Notes: generated from the letters alone by a model not told the origin. A DNA stretch of 64,000 bases from Cladophialophora immunda (GCF_000835495.1 NW_015622542.1:2254485-2318484); one strand, 5' to 3'. Counted from the stretch's first letter, positions 33,116 to 45,020 are shown. Made by a program: numbers and translations.

Positions 33116-34559
33116 CTATTTTGTGCCTATTGCAGGCAGGATTTTCCCTTCGCAGACTCCAAAGCTAATCGGGAACGCTTCCCCTGTATGAGTTCTTTCA
33201 ACTCTGAAGCTCACCGCATCTCCATCCAGCAGCCACGGGCGACTAATCCGTCCACCCCGGTACTCTGCTTCAAAAGGTTTTGTACCATCCCTGGCCAACT
33301 CCAACAAACACCCGAGCTCGGCTGTCGTCGGTCCAGACAACGTGCCAGACGCGAGGAGATCTCCTGGGCGCATTGGGCACCCACCTGCAGTGTGGTGAGC
33401 GAGCATTTGAGAGAAGGAAAAGAGAACGTTTTTGGTGTTGCACTGGCCGAGCTGGTATTCTTGGGATCCGACTAAATAGTGTCAATACATTCTGAGAGCA
33501 AGAGGAAAGGTTCAGCGTCATCTACCTTTGATAAAAGCGGTAACTGGGATGTCGTAGACTGACTCCGTCTGCGTTGCCTTTAGGTAGGGCAGTGGAGAAT
33601 TCTATTGTCATCACTTAAGCAAAGAACTCCATCGACACAATGATAACGCGGGATAAACTGACCTCCAGTAGTGGTGCAGTCCGGAAAGGCTCCAGTGCTT
33701 CCAAAGGGATAATCCAAGGAGAGATGGACGTCGCGAAATTTTTGCCGTTTAAAGGACCCATGAGTCCAGTCTCTGCCCTCTGGATGTCACGTGCAGACCA
33801 GTCGTTCAGGAGTACAAAGCCGAAGATGTGGGATTCAGCCTCATCAACGCTAATAGGTGTTCCTATCTCATTTCCTCCACCGATGAAAGCGGCGAATTCG
33901 ACTTCGAAATCAAGCTTCTGACTTGGTCCGAAGGTTGGTGAATCATTCGACAAAAACTGGCCTTTTGGCCGTTGAATAGGGGTTCCGGAGACGACAATGG
34001 AAGAGACACGGCCGTGATAGCCCAGTGGCATTCTCCAGAAATTGTGCGGTAGGTGCGTACCTGGCCTGACTATCTCGGTACACTTGTGCGATAGTCAGCT
34101 CTCCATTGTCCCCGTAGCAATGTCCTCTATCGCGCTTACATTTCGGGCATGGTAAGGACTTGTGAAGAAATCAGTATAGTCACCGATGGCCATTGGAAGA
34201 TGCATTTGGGCCTCTTCCATTGGAATAAGTGCTGCATTTCGAAGCTCAGCATTGTCTCGGAGGATGTCGGCAGACAAGGTGTCCGAGCTTAATATTTCTT
34301 GCAAGAACCGTCGTACTTTGTTGTGTACCTCGTGTCCGAGGCCTGCATAACAGTTCAATGTGGCCTGCTCCAAACTGCTCAGGTCGAAATCCAACGGCTT
34401 GAATACCTGCTTCTGAGCGAGAATTCTCAAGTCGAGCACATTGCTCCCGATTGCCACTCCGATGCGGTGCCTCGAGTCATCCGAAGTGCTGAAGACGCCG
34501 TAAGGGAGATTCTGTAATGAGAATCCAGGTTGCGCATCGGTCGACACCCATGATGACAT
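33116..34559 (-). CDS. Fumarylacetoacetase (fumarylacetoacetate hydrolase)
   Basis: This enzyme cleaves fumarylacetoacetate to fumarate and acetoacetate, the last step of homogentisate breakdown. Exons 34559-34140, 34082-33663, 33601-33526 and 33471-33116 give 423 aa, close to the ~420-430 of known enzymes. Catalytic landmarks are intact: DYTDFFTS with metal Asp and HARN with the active His; GYHGRVSS; DFEVEFAAFIGG with the paired metal Glu residues; LLNDWSARDIQ with the last metal Asp; NGKNFATSISPW with the active Lys; and GDLLASGTLSGP. No homogentisate dioxygenase gene adjoins it as in the usual tyrosine cluster, so this may be a paralogue serving another ring-fission product. Start MSSWVST fits the family start. 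Confidence 0.93.
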
Positions 34560-35138
34560 CTTTGCAATCACCAAAGTGTCCTTCAGGTCGAATATTGCTG
34601 CACGATAGTGCTATGTATTGCCTTGACTATGCGACTTTTGACGATCGGTGAATTTAATAGATTCCTTTTTGTGATTTTTTTTTTCTTTAAAACTTTGCCG
34701 TTTATGCTCTGGTTTTTCCATGCAGTCGCGCTCATCGTAATTGGTAAGGGGAGTCGACGCATTTACCGACGGGATGCCCCGGTTCCCAGGGTAGACACAT
34801 TATGTTGATGCTGTCCGGGGAATTGGAGATTTTCCGCGATCGCTACACTGACTTGGTTGAGCCAGCCGTATTTCTAGGGACCAATAACATTGTCATCTCC
34901 ATCCGTGCCCGAGTCAAACAAGCACCTGTTCGGGTAAGTGCTACATTTATGGCTTAAGACAGGAATTTTTAACTCCCTCATGTCACACCTTCAACGATAC
35001 TCCTTGTAAGTTGTCGGCATCCATCCGAGGGCGGCTGATCTCTTAAGAAGGTCCCTTCTCCTAAAGATATAAGCAGAAGGGTTGTTTTGGCGTGCTGCTA
35101 GAATATCCACCCTGGTAAGCTTGTCAATAAGCAGGAAC
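34560..35138. promoter_or_regulatory. Divergent FAH / alpha-beta hydrolase promoter region
   Basis: Head-to-head genes share this 580-bp region. A 10-T run stands at 34675-34684. I see no CACGTG here, unlike in the other divergent promoters of the cluster. Confidence 0.4.
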
Positions 35139-35921
35139 ATGACCGAGAAGCCGACGCTGGTCTTCGTCCCGGGCGCGTGGCACTCATCAGCTTGCTATGG
35201 CAAAGTGATCGAGTGTCTTCAATCCTGCGGATACACGTGCAAGACCATGGAGCTTGCCACCGTGAACCCTGCGAACCCGGCCATCGACGACGCAGACACA
35301 GACTCGGAAATTATATCCACGACCATCGAGAACATCTTATCGACAGGCAAAAATGTTTTCCTGGTTGTCCATTCCTACGGTGGAATCCCAGCGTCAAGCG
35401 CTACACACTCGTTCAGAGACCGGACATCTCCTGGCGTCATGGGGATAGCAATGATTGCAGCATTCTTGCCTCCGCCAAAGACTTCATTAGTAGCGCTGCT
35501 AGAGAAGCATCCGACCACTTCGGAGTCGGGCTTCCATAAGTTCGATAGCACAGGACATCTAATTGAAGTTGGTGGTGCTGGACCAGAAACTCTACTCTAC
35601 AATGACCTTCCCGCAGAAGAAGCTGGTCTGTGGGCATCACGACTCCAACCACATTCATGGATATGCAACATCAAGCCGCCCTCTGCACATGGAGTAGGAT
35701 GGCACCACATCCCTACACACTATCTGATCTGCGGGAAAGACCAGGTAGTGCCGCCGTCTCTACAACGACAAATGATAGATGATGCAAACAACACGTTAGT
35801 AAGCATGGGCTCGAGCCTGAGGATCCGTGGGGAAGTTGTGGAGTCTGGACACAGCCCTTTCCTCAGCATGCCGGTTGAAACTGCGAACTACATTCGGAGA
35901 TCTGTTGGAGAGAAAATTTGA
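35139..35921 (+). CDS. Alpha/beta hydrolase
   Basis: Single exon, 260 aa from MTEKPTL. The fold begins LVFVPGAWHSSACY (oxyanion loop), the nucleophile elbow is VVHSYGGIP with Ser near residue 89, and the C-terminal His is in ESGHSPFLSM; the acid residue is likely the Asp in CGKDQVV. This is the small AB_hydrolase_6/EstA-like type that acts on esters, lactones or C-C bonded ring-fission products. There is no signal peptide, so it is cytosolic. Being divergent from fumarylacetoacetase, it may open a lactone or ester early in the pathway. The substrate is not predictable. Confidence 0.85.
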   Translation: MTEKPTLVFVPGAWHSSACYGKVIECLQSCGYTCKTMELATVNPANPAIDDADTDSEIISTTIENILSTGKNVFLVVHSYGGIPASSATHSFRDRTSPGVMGIAMIAAFLPPPKTSLVALLEKHPTTSESGFHKFDSTGHLIEVGGAGPETLLYNDLPAEEAGLWASRLQPHSWICNIKPPSAHGVGWHHIPTHYLICGKDQVVPPSLQRQMIDDANNTLVSMGSSLRIRGEVVESGHSPFLSMPVETANYIRRSVGEKI

Positions 35922-36231
35922 ACAATGATGGAGAAGTTCGCAGCGTTACGGCACGAGATACCGCGGTTTTCTTCGGCACTAGATCAAGGGTGTACCATCC
36001 TTCAACAGGGAAATTCTCCCATTTTCCGTCTACGTGACTCAGATCCACTTTAGAGGCCTGATCGGTGCCGTGCGTGAACAACACCACAACTAGGTCTGAA
36101 GAGTCTCACGGCCCAGATGCTCAACCGTAATCTGTTGCTCAACACCCAGACTCCCGTCTGTTACGAGAAGTACTGGCAGAATCACAGTCGCTGTTGAAAA
36201 ATCAACCAGGACTCCCTCTGAGTGGATGTCA
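35922..36231. other. Convergent 3' region, hydrolase and P450
   Basis: 310 bases between two convergent stop codons; nothing beyond presumed 3' UTRs. Confidence 0.4.
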
Positions 36232-38038
36232 TCACGAGAGAAATTGGCGCGAACTGAATACGAGCTCGATGTCTCTTTGCTTCCAGAACCAGCCTGCCAC
36301 CGTGGTCCATGGCTTTTCCTCGGATGCGCACTCGACTTCAAAACGTCGAATGATCTCTGGAAGAATTTTCGACATTTCCAGCATTGCAATGTTTTTGCCT
36401 ACACAGCCACGCGAGCCGTGTCCGAACTAGAGATGCATAAGAAGTTAGCTCCAAACAACAGAGGCGATGATGATCGAAAAGGAGTGTATACAGTCATAAA
36501 AGTTCGCTCCATCATCTTCAAGCGGTCTGGCTCAACCTCGAGCCATCTTTCCGGACGGAATATTTCAGCGTCGGATCCAAAAATATCTTTGCTGCGGTTG
36601 ACCAAGGGGGCTAGAACACCCACAATAGTTCCTTTAGGTAAGTCGTAGCCACATATATTAGCACCTTCTTGAGGTACAACTCGTTCCAGGGGAAAGCAGA
36701 TCGAGGGGTGTAACCGCATGGCTTCTTTCATCACTGCCTGTCTTGAATTCTATCAGCTTCGCCCCAAAATCCACATTCACACTCTCACAAGTATTTCAGT
36801 TTTAGGCTTTCCTCGAAGGTGATCAGGGGTGAAAGTGCCCCGTTAGCATCAGCATTCACAATCTCCTGGACGAGAGACTTGTACGCCGCGGGGGTTCTGG
36901 CGAGATAGTAGAGCATGGCACGAAGTGCAATTGCGATCGTGTCACCTCCCGCCGTACTAGGAACAAGTCAGTCACCTAGTTTGCAAACAACAATAAATCC
37001 AATGCGGGCCTCGTACACATTGTTGGATAGATGATTCATGAGATCACGCTTATGGTTTGCCCTGTCCGGATCATCCTTACGTCTCAGCTGCTGGAGGAAG
37101 TCGGTTCTATCAGACAGCCTCTTTTCAAGATCGTATTGTTCAATTTGTTTCTCGATCACCTAGTAGACGAGATTAGTCAAGCGCTACCGGAAAGGTCAAA
37201 AGAATATCTCAACTCACGGCAAAGAGCGTTCCATGAGGGTCTGGAGTGTCAGGATACAACCTCGCCAGCCATTTCACCAGTCGTCTATTTCCAAGAAGAT
37301 ACCGATGAATCCAGGGGATTTGGCCCACAATACCGAAGTACTTGGCGCTGAAACCTCGACTGGCCACCAGCCCAAGTACATCTTGCTGATGATCCAGATA
37401 TCCAAGGCGCTTCTGGAACGTGATGGCTGCAATGACGTCGAGTGCATAAAAGTGCATGTACTCAGTTATGTCAATTGCTTGTCCGTCATATTTCTTCAAT
37501 ATCCCGAGGAAGATCTCGGTACATTCATCGACATGAGGTTCATAGTTCCTGAGGTTTGTCATGGAGTAGACTGACGTTGTCGCACTGCGGAGCTGCCTAT
37601 GTTCTTGCAGGTTCCGAGTGGTGAACATGTTCTCGAGCTGTTTTCCATCATAGTACGGTGGAGAAACGCTATAGAACTCTGACTTTGAAGTATTATCAGC
37701 CAGCACTGAATGAAGGACTTTTTTCTTGGACAGCCTACCTTTCCAAACCGGCTAGATATGCCATAAATTTGGGGAATGGCAGCAGGATCGTTGATTGAGA
37801 CGTGAAATGGTCCGACTCTCACAATGTGTCCGTACTTTTCGTGAAGCTTGCCGTACTCTTCAGGGGCTTTCCCTTTGAGGATTAGAGATAGCCGGTATAA
37901 TATGCTAAATTTGGCCGCCCATGGTCCTGGCACATTCCGGATCCCTTGACGATAAGCGGTTCGCAATACGTATAGACTTGCAAGACAGACAAGCCCCAAG
38001 AGAGAGTACAAGAGTGCATTCATCATGTCCATCGTCAT
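36232..38038 (-). CDS. Cytochrome P450 monooxygenase
   Basis: Six exons, 38038-37739, 37682-37218, 37159-37017, 36956-36789, 36741-36492 and 36426-36232, join in frame to 506 aa. An N-terminal membrane anchor (LLYSLLGLVCLASLYVL) places it on the ER. It is followed by the NVPGPWAAKFS hinge and VRVGPFHVSIND. The I-helix oxygen motif is VTAGGDTIAIAL (AGGDT), the K helix EAMR, the meander FRPERWL, and the haem loop FGHGSRGCVG with the axial Cys. The sequence style is that of the pisatin-demethylase-like fungal P450s, usually acting on aromatic or phenolic compounds. It is divergent from the amidohydrolase and probably co-regulated. The complete set of motifs argues for an active enzyme. Confidence 0.92.
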
Positions 38039-38453
38039 ACATCAGATGGTGACAAGGTGATTTTTAAAGCTCACTGGCAAGATTATGGAACCTTACGTTC
38101 AAATCCAAGACACTCTCTACTGGGAAGTTTGACTCGTGGGATGGGAATGAGGGAAATCCTCTCTTCAAGATGACCTTTGAATGACTAGGCTTAAGCGCGC
38201 AGCAAGCATCCTCGTGGGAGTCTAGCTTTGAAAGATCTCAGCGTTATTCAGCCGCCTCGGTAAATTCATTTGGGGGTTAATTTCACGCTCACGTGGACGT
38301 CCATCCGACCATCCGCACAGGAAAAAGGAATTTGAAATCGTCTCTTGTTACTCAGGAGGGAAGAAGAAATTGAGGCCTCTCATCGACGCATATTCAACGC
38401 GGCTCATATTGTTAACAAAGATTCTCCTCTCGTCGACCGAGCCAGCGTGCGTA
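38039..38453. promoter_or_regulatory. Divergent P450 / amidohydrolase promoter with E-box
   Basis: This 415-bp region between head-to-head genes holds a CACGTG palindrome at 38290-38295 directly followed by GACGTCC. The same hexamer occurs in four other promoters of the cluster. Confidence 0.45.
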
Positions 38454-40165
38454 ATGGCGGATGGTACCCGACGGATTTTGCTCCAAGATGGCGTCGTCAT
38501 CATCCATGATGAACAAGATCGCGCGAAGGCCACTCGAGTAGATGTTCTCGTCAAGGGAAACCGGATCGACAGTATTGCCGCAAACATCAAAGCAGAACCT
38601 GGTATCGAGATCATCGATTGCAAAAACAAGATAGTGGCACCGGGATTCATCGATACCCACAGGCATATGTACTCGATCGCATTAAGAGGAAGGCATGGAG
38701 ACAACCTGATGGAGGATTACCTCGCCCAAGGTATGCACATAACCGGCAGCCCCCATGTTTAGCGACTAATACAAGAGCCATATGCTCATGCTCAACCGCA
38801 GGTATTTTCCAAGCCGCAAATTTTGACCCTACAGAGATCTACTGGGGCCAGTTAGCCGGGTGTTTGGAATGCATCAGCGCGGGCACGACAACAGTGGTGG
38901 ATCACAGCCATTTGAACTATTCTGCAGACCACCGTACGTTACTGACAAACGCATATTTTACTTGCGGTGAGGTCGACTAATAACGCTGTGGATGCAGCCA
39001 AAGCTGCCATCGCTGCCACTGCCTCTTCCGGGCTCCGCGCGATCTACGGCTATTGTTTTAATGCGAGGGTAGAAAGCTGGTCCCCGTTCAAGACCGAACA
39101 ACCATTCATCGCACCTTGGGCGATGGACTATCTGAAAACTCTTTCACTGCGCGCTCCGTTTGGGGATGGCAGGGTACAGCTCGGTGTCGCTTTCGATGGT
39201 TGGTTTCATCCAAAAGAAACACTTTCAGAATTTTTTGATAGTATCAGGAAGCTCGGGATAAAATACTTGACCACACACAACTCTCCTCCCAAGAATGGTC
39301 AGTTCATTCACCCGTCCTTTGCCAAAAAGAAACAAAATACAACACTCTTCTAACGTCGAGTCTTCTAGGCGCGCAATCTTCGGTTCAGAAAATGGATGAA
39401 TTGGGACTTCTCGGCCCTTTTACAGTTCTTGCACATGCGAACTATTTGTCATCAGAAGACATCAGTCTGATCAAGAAGCGAAACGCCCACATTTCCACTA
39501 CACCTTCAGTCGAACTACAAATGGGCATTGGGACGCCTGCGTGTTTCGATCCGGAGCGCGATATACAGTCGCACTCGTCCTTAGGCATAGACTGCCATAA
39601 CGTCGTTCTCGCAAGCATTCCGGCCGAGATGCGCATGGCACTACAGAGCTCCAGGGGCACTTGGAACGAGAAGTTCCTGAAGCGAGAACTAAAACCCGCC
39701 CGAGTATACAAGACCGTGCAAGAGGCTTACGCACTGGGCACGATAGCCGGTGCCCGAGCAATTGGCATGGATGATCAGATTGGCAGCATCGCTCAAGGTA
39801 AACTCGCAGATATTATTGTCTTCGATGCCTTGACACCAAATATGATCTGTGGAGCACAGCTGGATCCTGTCACGGCTATCGTCATGCATTCTACACCCGC
39901 AGATGTTGTTACGACCATTGTTGATGGCATCGTCAGGAAAAAGGAGGGACAGCTGTTGCCGATCCTTCCTGATGCTAGTGCTGAGGCACTTCTTCCAATC
40001 TCGTCGGCGAAGTTGGGATGGCCCGAGGTGGCCGAGAAGCTGCTGGAAACGCGAGCAACACTACAAGCAAAAATTGACAAACTTGATTTGCACGAGGCGA
40101 AACTCGGGGCCATGAAAGTCTTTGGCTATGACCAGAGCAAGATCGTGGCCTCGATTCCAAGTTAG
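38454..40165 (+). CDS. Metal-dependent amidohydrolase (chlorohydrolase/deaminase type)
   Basis: Four exons, 38454-38730, 38802-38933, 38998-39297 and 39369-40165, give 501 aa. The composite domain starts RILLQDGVVIIHD, and the TIM barrel opens with APGFIDTHRHMY, the HxH metal pair. SAGTTTVVDHSHLNY follows, then DYLKTL, AHANYLSSEDISLI with a further His, and GIDCHNV at the position of the metal Asp. SIAQGKLADIIVFD closes the beta-sandwich. The subtype covers atrazine chlorohydrolase-like and guanine or cytosine deaminase-like enzymes that remove amino groups or halogens from rings or ureas. The intron 2 acceptor could be 30-40 bases earlier; I chose GATGCAG because a CTAAT branch precedes it. 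The pathway may thus handle a nitrogen-containing or substituted aromatic. Confidence 0.87.
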
Positions 40166-40599
40166 TTACCCATATCGCATATCGAGAAAGACACAATGAT
40201 GTTGACAATTATCAGCGCGTAGAACCTTCCATTTATGATCGGAAGAAGATGATGTTGTTACTACTCCAGGATACATAATGAGATTTAGTTAGACCATACT
40301 GTTAGAGAGGTGCCAATATATCTTGAAGGAAACAGGAACTAGTACTCTTACCCGTCCAATTTCATTTATAAACCCCTTTGGATGGATGCAAGTCCTTTCC
40401 ATCAAACACTACATACATTAGTCCAATACGCAGGTGCCCTGCAACATTAATGCCTGTTGCAGATCAAACTCGACGCGTGTCCTTAGCTATGGACGTTGTG
40501 TATTGTGAAAAGATGATAACGTTGAGCGCATCTGAGTTTAGCAGCACCGGTTCCCTCTTGGCCTGGTACGGAAAAAAACAAATCTACTCCTCACGCTCT
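40166..40599. other. Convergent 3' region, amidohydrolase and ALDH
   Basis: About 430 bases between convergent genes; no motif beyond presumed 3' UTRs. Confidence 0.4.
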
Positions 40600-42150
40600 T
40601 CAAAGATGTGCGCCATTGACTTTAGGCAGAGGCTCAAAGAGAGTTCCAAGTTTCGTCCAACCCGGAATCGGCGCCCGTCCCGTCGGAATGCGGATACTCT
40701 TTGGACGGCTGTACTCTCGAAGGGTCTCAATACAGTGCTCTCTCCCATACCCGCTGTGTTTAGCGCCGCCAAAAGGGGTGCCAAGGGCCATTCTGGTGTA
40801 GTTGTTGATGAAGACCATTCCCACATCAATGTCTCGTGCAGCTCTGAGAGCCTTGGTGGTATCCTGGGTGAAAATGGCGGTGACGAGGCCGTACTCGGGC
40901 TCATTGGCAATCGAAATAGCCTCTTCGTATGTATCGAACACGTTGACGGTAACAATGGGCCCGAACATCTCCTCTTGTGCAATTCTCATATCTCTTGTAA
41001 CTTTAGTGAATAGCGTGGGGGCTACCCAGTAGCCATCGCTCAGGGCCGGGTCCGTAGGCAGCGCTGCTTGCGCCTCGATTTTGGCTCCTTCAGAGACGCC
41101 TAGTTTTAGATAAGCTGCCACCTTCTTCGCATGTTCCTTGGTAATCAGAGGGCCGACATGTGTTTCTTCCCGGGCTCCGTGCCCGACGACAAGGCGTTTT
41201 ACGGCAGCAGCCATCTTGGCTACGACCTGATCGTGGACCCCTCGTTGCACAATCACTCTGGATGCAGCAGTACAGGCTTCCCCTTGATTGAAGTAGCCGC
41301 CGTCCATGGCACTTCGGACTGCCAAGTCGATGTCAGCGTCATCGAAGATAATGAGAGAGTTCTTGCCACCAAGCTCAAGCGAAACATGTGTAATGTTGTC
41401 TGCAACAAGCTTGCTCACCGCTGCTCCACCTCTAGTTGAGCCGGTGAAGGAGATTTTCTTAACGGTCGGATGTGAAACGAGTTTCGCAGGTATGTTCGTT
41501 CCAGCGGCCGGAAGTGCCTGGATAACCCCTGGAGGTAGCACCTCGGAGACGAGTTCGACAATCCGCATAACGGTCAAGGGTGCCTGTTCCCCAGGTTTCA
41601 GAATGATGGTGTTACCCGCTGCCAAAGCGGGCGCCGACTTTCCTCCACAGTGAATGGCGGGCCAGTTGAATGGCAGTATACCCGCGACGACACCGTATGG
41701 CTCATGGATGATTGAGGAATAAATACTGCCTTGATCGTAGAGCTCACTAGGCAGCTTGTCAACAAGTGATCCGAAGAAACGGTAGATGTTGACCACAAAT
41801 GTGATGTCGGCCTGTCTTGCTTGGGTAACGGGCTTCCCGTTCTCCATGGACAGGAGATACGCCAATTCCTCGCTGTGAGCTGCCAGATGGTCGGCCGCGC
41901 GCAGCAACAGTTCTGATCGTTCTTTTGGTGTTTTCCACCTCCATAAATCGTCAAAAGCTTTCTGAGCAATGGCTACAGCCTTCTCTACCCCCTTCTCGCC
42001 GCATCCTGCTACCGTTGTGATGACTTCCCCTGTTGCTGGATTGTGGACCTCGAAGAAGTCTGCAGGGTCGTCCGAACTGAGAGAAAATCTGGTGATCTTC
42101 GCATAATGGGGAACGTATGTTCCTCCCGGCGTTTCCTGAATGGAACCCAT
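40600..42150 (-). CDS. Aldehyde dehydrogenase (NAD(P)+)
   Basis: Single exon, 516 aa, of the ALDH superfamily; it oxidises an aldehyde to a carboxylate in the cytosol. Landmarks: EVHNPATGEVI at the N-terminus, PFNWPAIHCGGKSAPALAAGN, ILKPGEQAPL (cofactor Lys), ISFTGSTRGGAAV (Rossmann turn), the general base Glu in SLELGGKNS, the nucleophile Cys in FNQGEACTAASR, EEMFGPIV, and FGGAKHSGYGRE near the C-terminus. It is of normal length and intact. It is divergent from the GMC oxidoreductase at 42.7 kb, which makes an alcohol-to-aldehyde-to-acid relay very plausible. Vanillin- or salicylaldehyde-type substrates would fit the context but are not shown. Confidence 0.94.
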   Translation of the reverse strand: MGSIQETPGGTYVPHYAKITRFSLSSDDPADFFEVHNPATGEVITTVAGCGEKGVEKAVAIAQKAFDDLWRWKTPKERSELLLRAADHLAAHSEELAYLLSMENGKPVTQARQADITFVVNIYRFFGSLVDKLPSELYDQGSIYSSIIHEPYGVVAGILPFNWPAIHCGGKSAPALAAGNTIILKPGEQAPLTVMRIVELVSEVLPPGVIQALPAAGTNIPAKLVSHPTVKKISFTGSTRGGAAVSKLVADNITHVSLELGGKNSLIIFDDADIDLAVRSAMDGGYFNQGEACTAASRVIVQRGVHDQVVAKMAAAVKRLVVGHGAREETHVGPLITKEHAKKVAAYLKLGVSEGAKIEAQAALPTDPALSDGYWVAPTLFTKVTRDMRIAQEEMFGPIVTVNVFDTYEEAISIANEPEYGLVTAIFTQDTTKALRAARDIDVGMVFINNYTRMALGTPFGGAKHSGYGREHCIETLREYSRPKSIRIPTGRAPIPGWTKLGTLFEPLPKVNGAHL

Positions 42151-42680
42151 GGTGAAGTGAGAAGAAGAACTAAAGGAAGCATAGGTATGTACTACCTAAT
42201 TGCTGGTTCAACTTTACTCTAAGCTGCGAAAGGTCGACTTATTATGATTCTGCGGAAAGGTATGGGGACGACCCAAGCATCTTACTACCACGGGTCTAAG
42301 CAGCTAAACCTGGCGTGCCATGCAAGGTAGATCACATTCACGAAGGAAAATTCACGTGGCCGGGGAATGGGCCAGTGTTGCCCGAGGTTGTTCCATTTGG
42401 CGGAGAATCAAAAAAACCTCGGGACTCAATGTCATCTAAATTTACATGACCACCAAACTCCTTTGGAGCCTTTGAGCAAGATTCCAGATTGGTTGGCACT
42501 TGGTAGGCCGGAATCGGATAGGTGGCAGGATATGCATGATGGCCTCAGCATCAATAGTCGGGCCTCTTGCTGTCTGTGGATGAGAGGACTTTGGGGGTTG
42601 ACTGAGACACAGTCTCAGTAATCACTTTTAAGGTCCGGCCTTGGAGAGCATTTCGATCCCTCACTATACTCTTGGACAAC
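42151..42680. promoter_or_regulatory. Divergent ALDH / GMC oxidoreductase promoter with E-box
   Basis: A 530-bp region between head-to-head genes, holding a CACGTG palindrome at 42353-42358. No coding motif seen. Confidence 0.45.
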
Positions 42681-44552
42681 ATGGCCGCTCACAGGGAAAC
42701 CTTTGATTTCATTGTCGTTGGCGCGGGTAAGTGTGGGAAAGCTCTCACAGCGCAGAATGCGCTCAACGTATCACAGGCAATAGCGGTGCTGTCATCGCCT
42801 CGAAAATTGCGCATTCGAACGCTGCACCAAATGTTTTGTTGATCGAAGCGGGTGGTGATGCCCAGCGTCCAGAATTATATCTTCCCAGCCAGAGATACAC
42901 CAGTGTCCATCACTATCCAGACATTCGTTTTGACTATCAAACAACGCCTCAAAAGCATCTCGATGGACGAATCTTGACTTACTACCGCGGACGAGGTCTA
43001 GGAGGGTCCAGCCTTGCTAACTACCTAGGCTACATACGCGGTGCGGCATCGGACTACAACACATGGGCTTCGATGGTGGGAGATGACGCTTATAAATGGG
43101 ACAACGTCCTCGAACGTTACAAGGAGATTGAGAATCTGTCATTCGAGGACGACAATGACGAGAACCAGTGGGTCAAGCTGGTGGAAGGCGCTCACAGCAC
43201 AAAAGGTCCACTAGGGTTACAATTGTTTCCTCGAAAACAATGGCCCCGTGGAAATGACATTCTGATGCAAGCAGCTCAAGATTTCGGCTGGCCCATCAAT
43301 CCAGATCAGAACAGTGGCCATCCTATTGGACTTGCCGCAGTGACGACCACTTCATACGAAGGCTCCAGGACAACCAGTGCAACGGCATACTTAAGCAATT
43401 TGCCACCAAACCTCCATATCTGGACGAACACTATCGCCCACAGGATAATCTTGGAAGACAATCCGGCGGAAGACGTACTCCGGGCCGCTGGCGTTGTTCT
43501 TGCCGATGGACGAGAAGTGCGAGCCAAGGCCGAGACGATTTTATCCCTTGGATCTATCGATACTCCCAAGATTCTGTTATTGAGTGGCATCGGGCCCAAG
43601 GACGAACTGCAGGAGCTGGGAATCCCCTGTCGCGTCAACCTTCCTAGGGTCGGTAAAGACATGCTCGACCATGTCTTCTTGCCTTTGAGGTGGGGCTGCT
43701 CTTCTGCGTTGTCGGACAAGATGGCATATGCTAGCAACAAACCAGCCTTGCTCGCAGCTCGTAAGGAATGGCTGCGGAGTCGGACGGGCAGCGAAGCATT
43801 CAGAGAACTGGCAAACCTGGTGGGATTCCTTAAACTAGACAAAAAGCTCTATTCGCAAGAGGAACTCAGCAAGCTCCCTCGCGAAGTCCAGCAGCGAATC
43901 AACCAACCCGACGCTCCTCAATTTGAAGTCTTTCTGGCTGGCGATGTCCCGCGGGTCCTGGAAAGACAAAACGGGGAGGATGCGATAGGCATGTGTGTCA
44001 TGCTCATGAATCCTCAGTCCCGGGGCAGTGTGATTCTGAGCTCCAACGATCCTCATGCCGTGCCGGTGATCGACGGCAACTTTCTGGCACACCCTTACGA
44101 TCGCGCAACCTTGGTCGATGGAACAAGAGAATTGCTGAGATTTGTGAACTCGGCGCACCTCTCAAAGTACATTGGAGGTCGCTATCACGCTCCAAAGACA
44201 GACAGTAAAGAAGATGTGCTGGCTTTCATTAGGAAAGAACTTGGGAGTGTCTTGCATCCTGTCGCCACCGTGAAGATGGGACGAGCAGACGATCCAACCG
44301 CTTGCGTTGATACAAACATGTGTGTTAGGGGAGTCAAGAACTTACGAGTGGTTGACCTCAGCGTGTGCCCCGTCTTGACCAAGTACGAGTCATACCCAGT
44401 CTTCCTTTTGAAGAGCTGCGAGCTAACCTTTGAATAGCAACCACACCCAGTCAACAGCGTATTTGGTGGGCCAAATCGGATGGAAAAAGGTTGCGGAGAA
44501 GTATGGTTTACGAGATGGGCGTCGTGATACGCTCGGTCGAGAGCGTCTCTGA
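42681..44552 (+). CDS. GMC-family FAD oxidoreductase
   Basis: Three exons: 42681-42726, 42777-44382 and 44438-44552 (588 aa). The 46-nt first exon and the intron split the FAD dinucleotide motif: FDFIVVGAG joins NSGAVIASKI, followed by LLIEAGG. The substrate-cap and signature regions show YRGRGLGGSSLANYLGYIRGA and GSIDTPKILLLSGIG. The last intron (GTACGA, CTAAC, TAG) must be removed to restore the active-site end CPVLTNNHTQSTAYLVGQIG; the catalytic His is in LHPVATVKMG and the second active residue in NNHTQ. Reading through that intron gives a wrong 20-residue tail. There is no signal peptide, so it is intracellular. It likely oxidises an alcohol (aryl alcohol or choline-dehydrogenase-like) before the divergent ALDH. 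Confidence 0.92.
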
Positions 44553-45020
44553 GAGGCGGGCGTTAAATGGTCAATACGGGACCTGGGAAAGGAACGGGCG
44601 TGCTAGTGAGGTAGTGAAGATGGCGCGTGGCCGTCAAGGGAGAACGGAGCCTAAAAACCTCTGTAGAATATTCCAGATTGTTTTGATTGCGCCGATGTGG
44701 ATTGGATAGACTACGCTGAATACTCCGTTCGTGGATACCCACCTATCAGCCACAGCACAGGGTATAGGTAAATTCGAGCAGGACAGGTACTCCACGTGAT
44801 CGGATTTCGGCCTCTACAGATCATTGACCGAACGGAAATACAAGGAGTGAAAGCCTTTCAGATCAAAAGCTGGCGGCTCACTCCAAAGCCAGACCGAAGC
44901 CCTTCACTGAGCAGTTATATGGGGGCCTTTTAATGAAATTCGTTGTGTCGCCTTTCCAGCAACAGATTAACAGTGAGATTGCAAGTGCTCTGTTTCGTAA
45001 CAAAGACCAGATTGCTCAGA
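44553..45020. promoter_or_regulatory. Decarboxylase upstream region with E-box
   Basis: About 470 bases with a CACGTG at 44793-44798 and a GACCGAACGG half site of the CGG-type motif near 44826. Confidence 0.4.

Noticed and set aside
32912..33475. 187-codon plus-strand ORF
   Set aside because: Overlaps the last exon of fumarylacetoacetase on the other strand; no motif.
40378..41013. 211-codon plus-strand ORF
   Set aside because: Mostly antisense to the ALDH gene; no recognisable domain.
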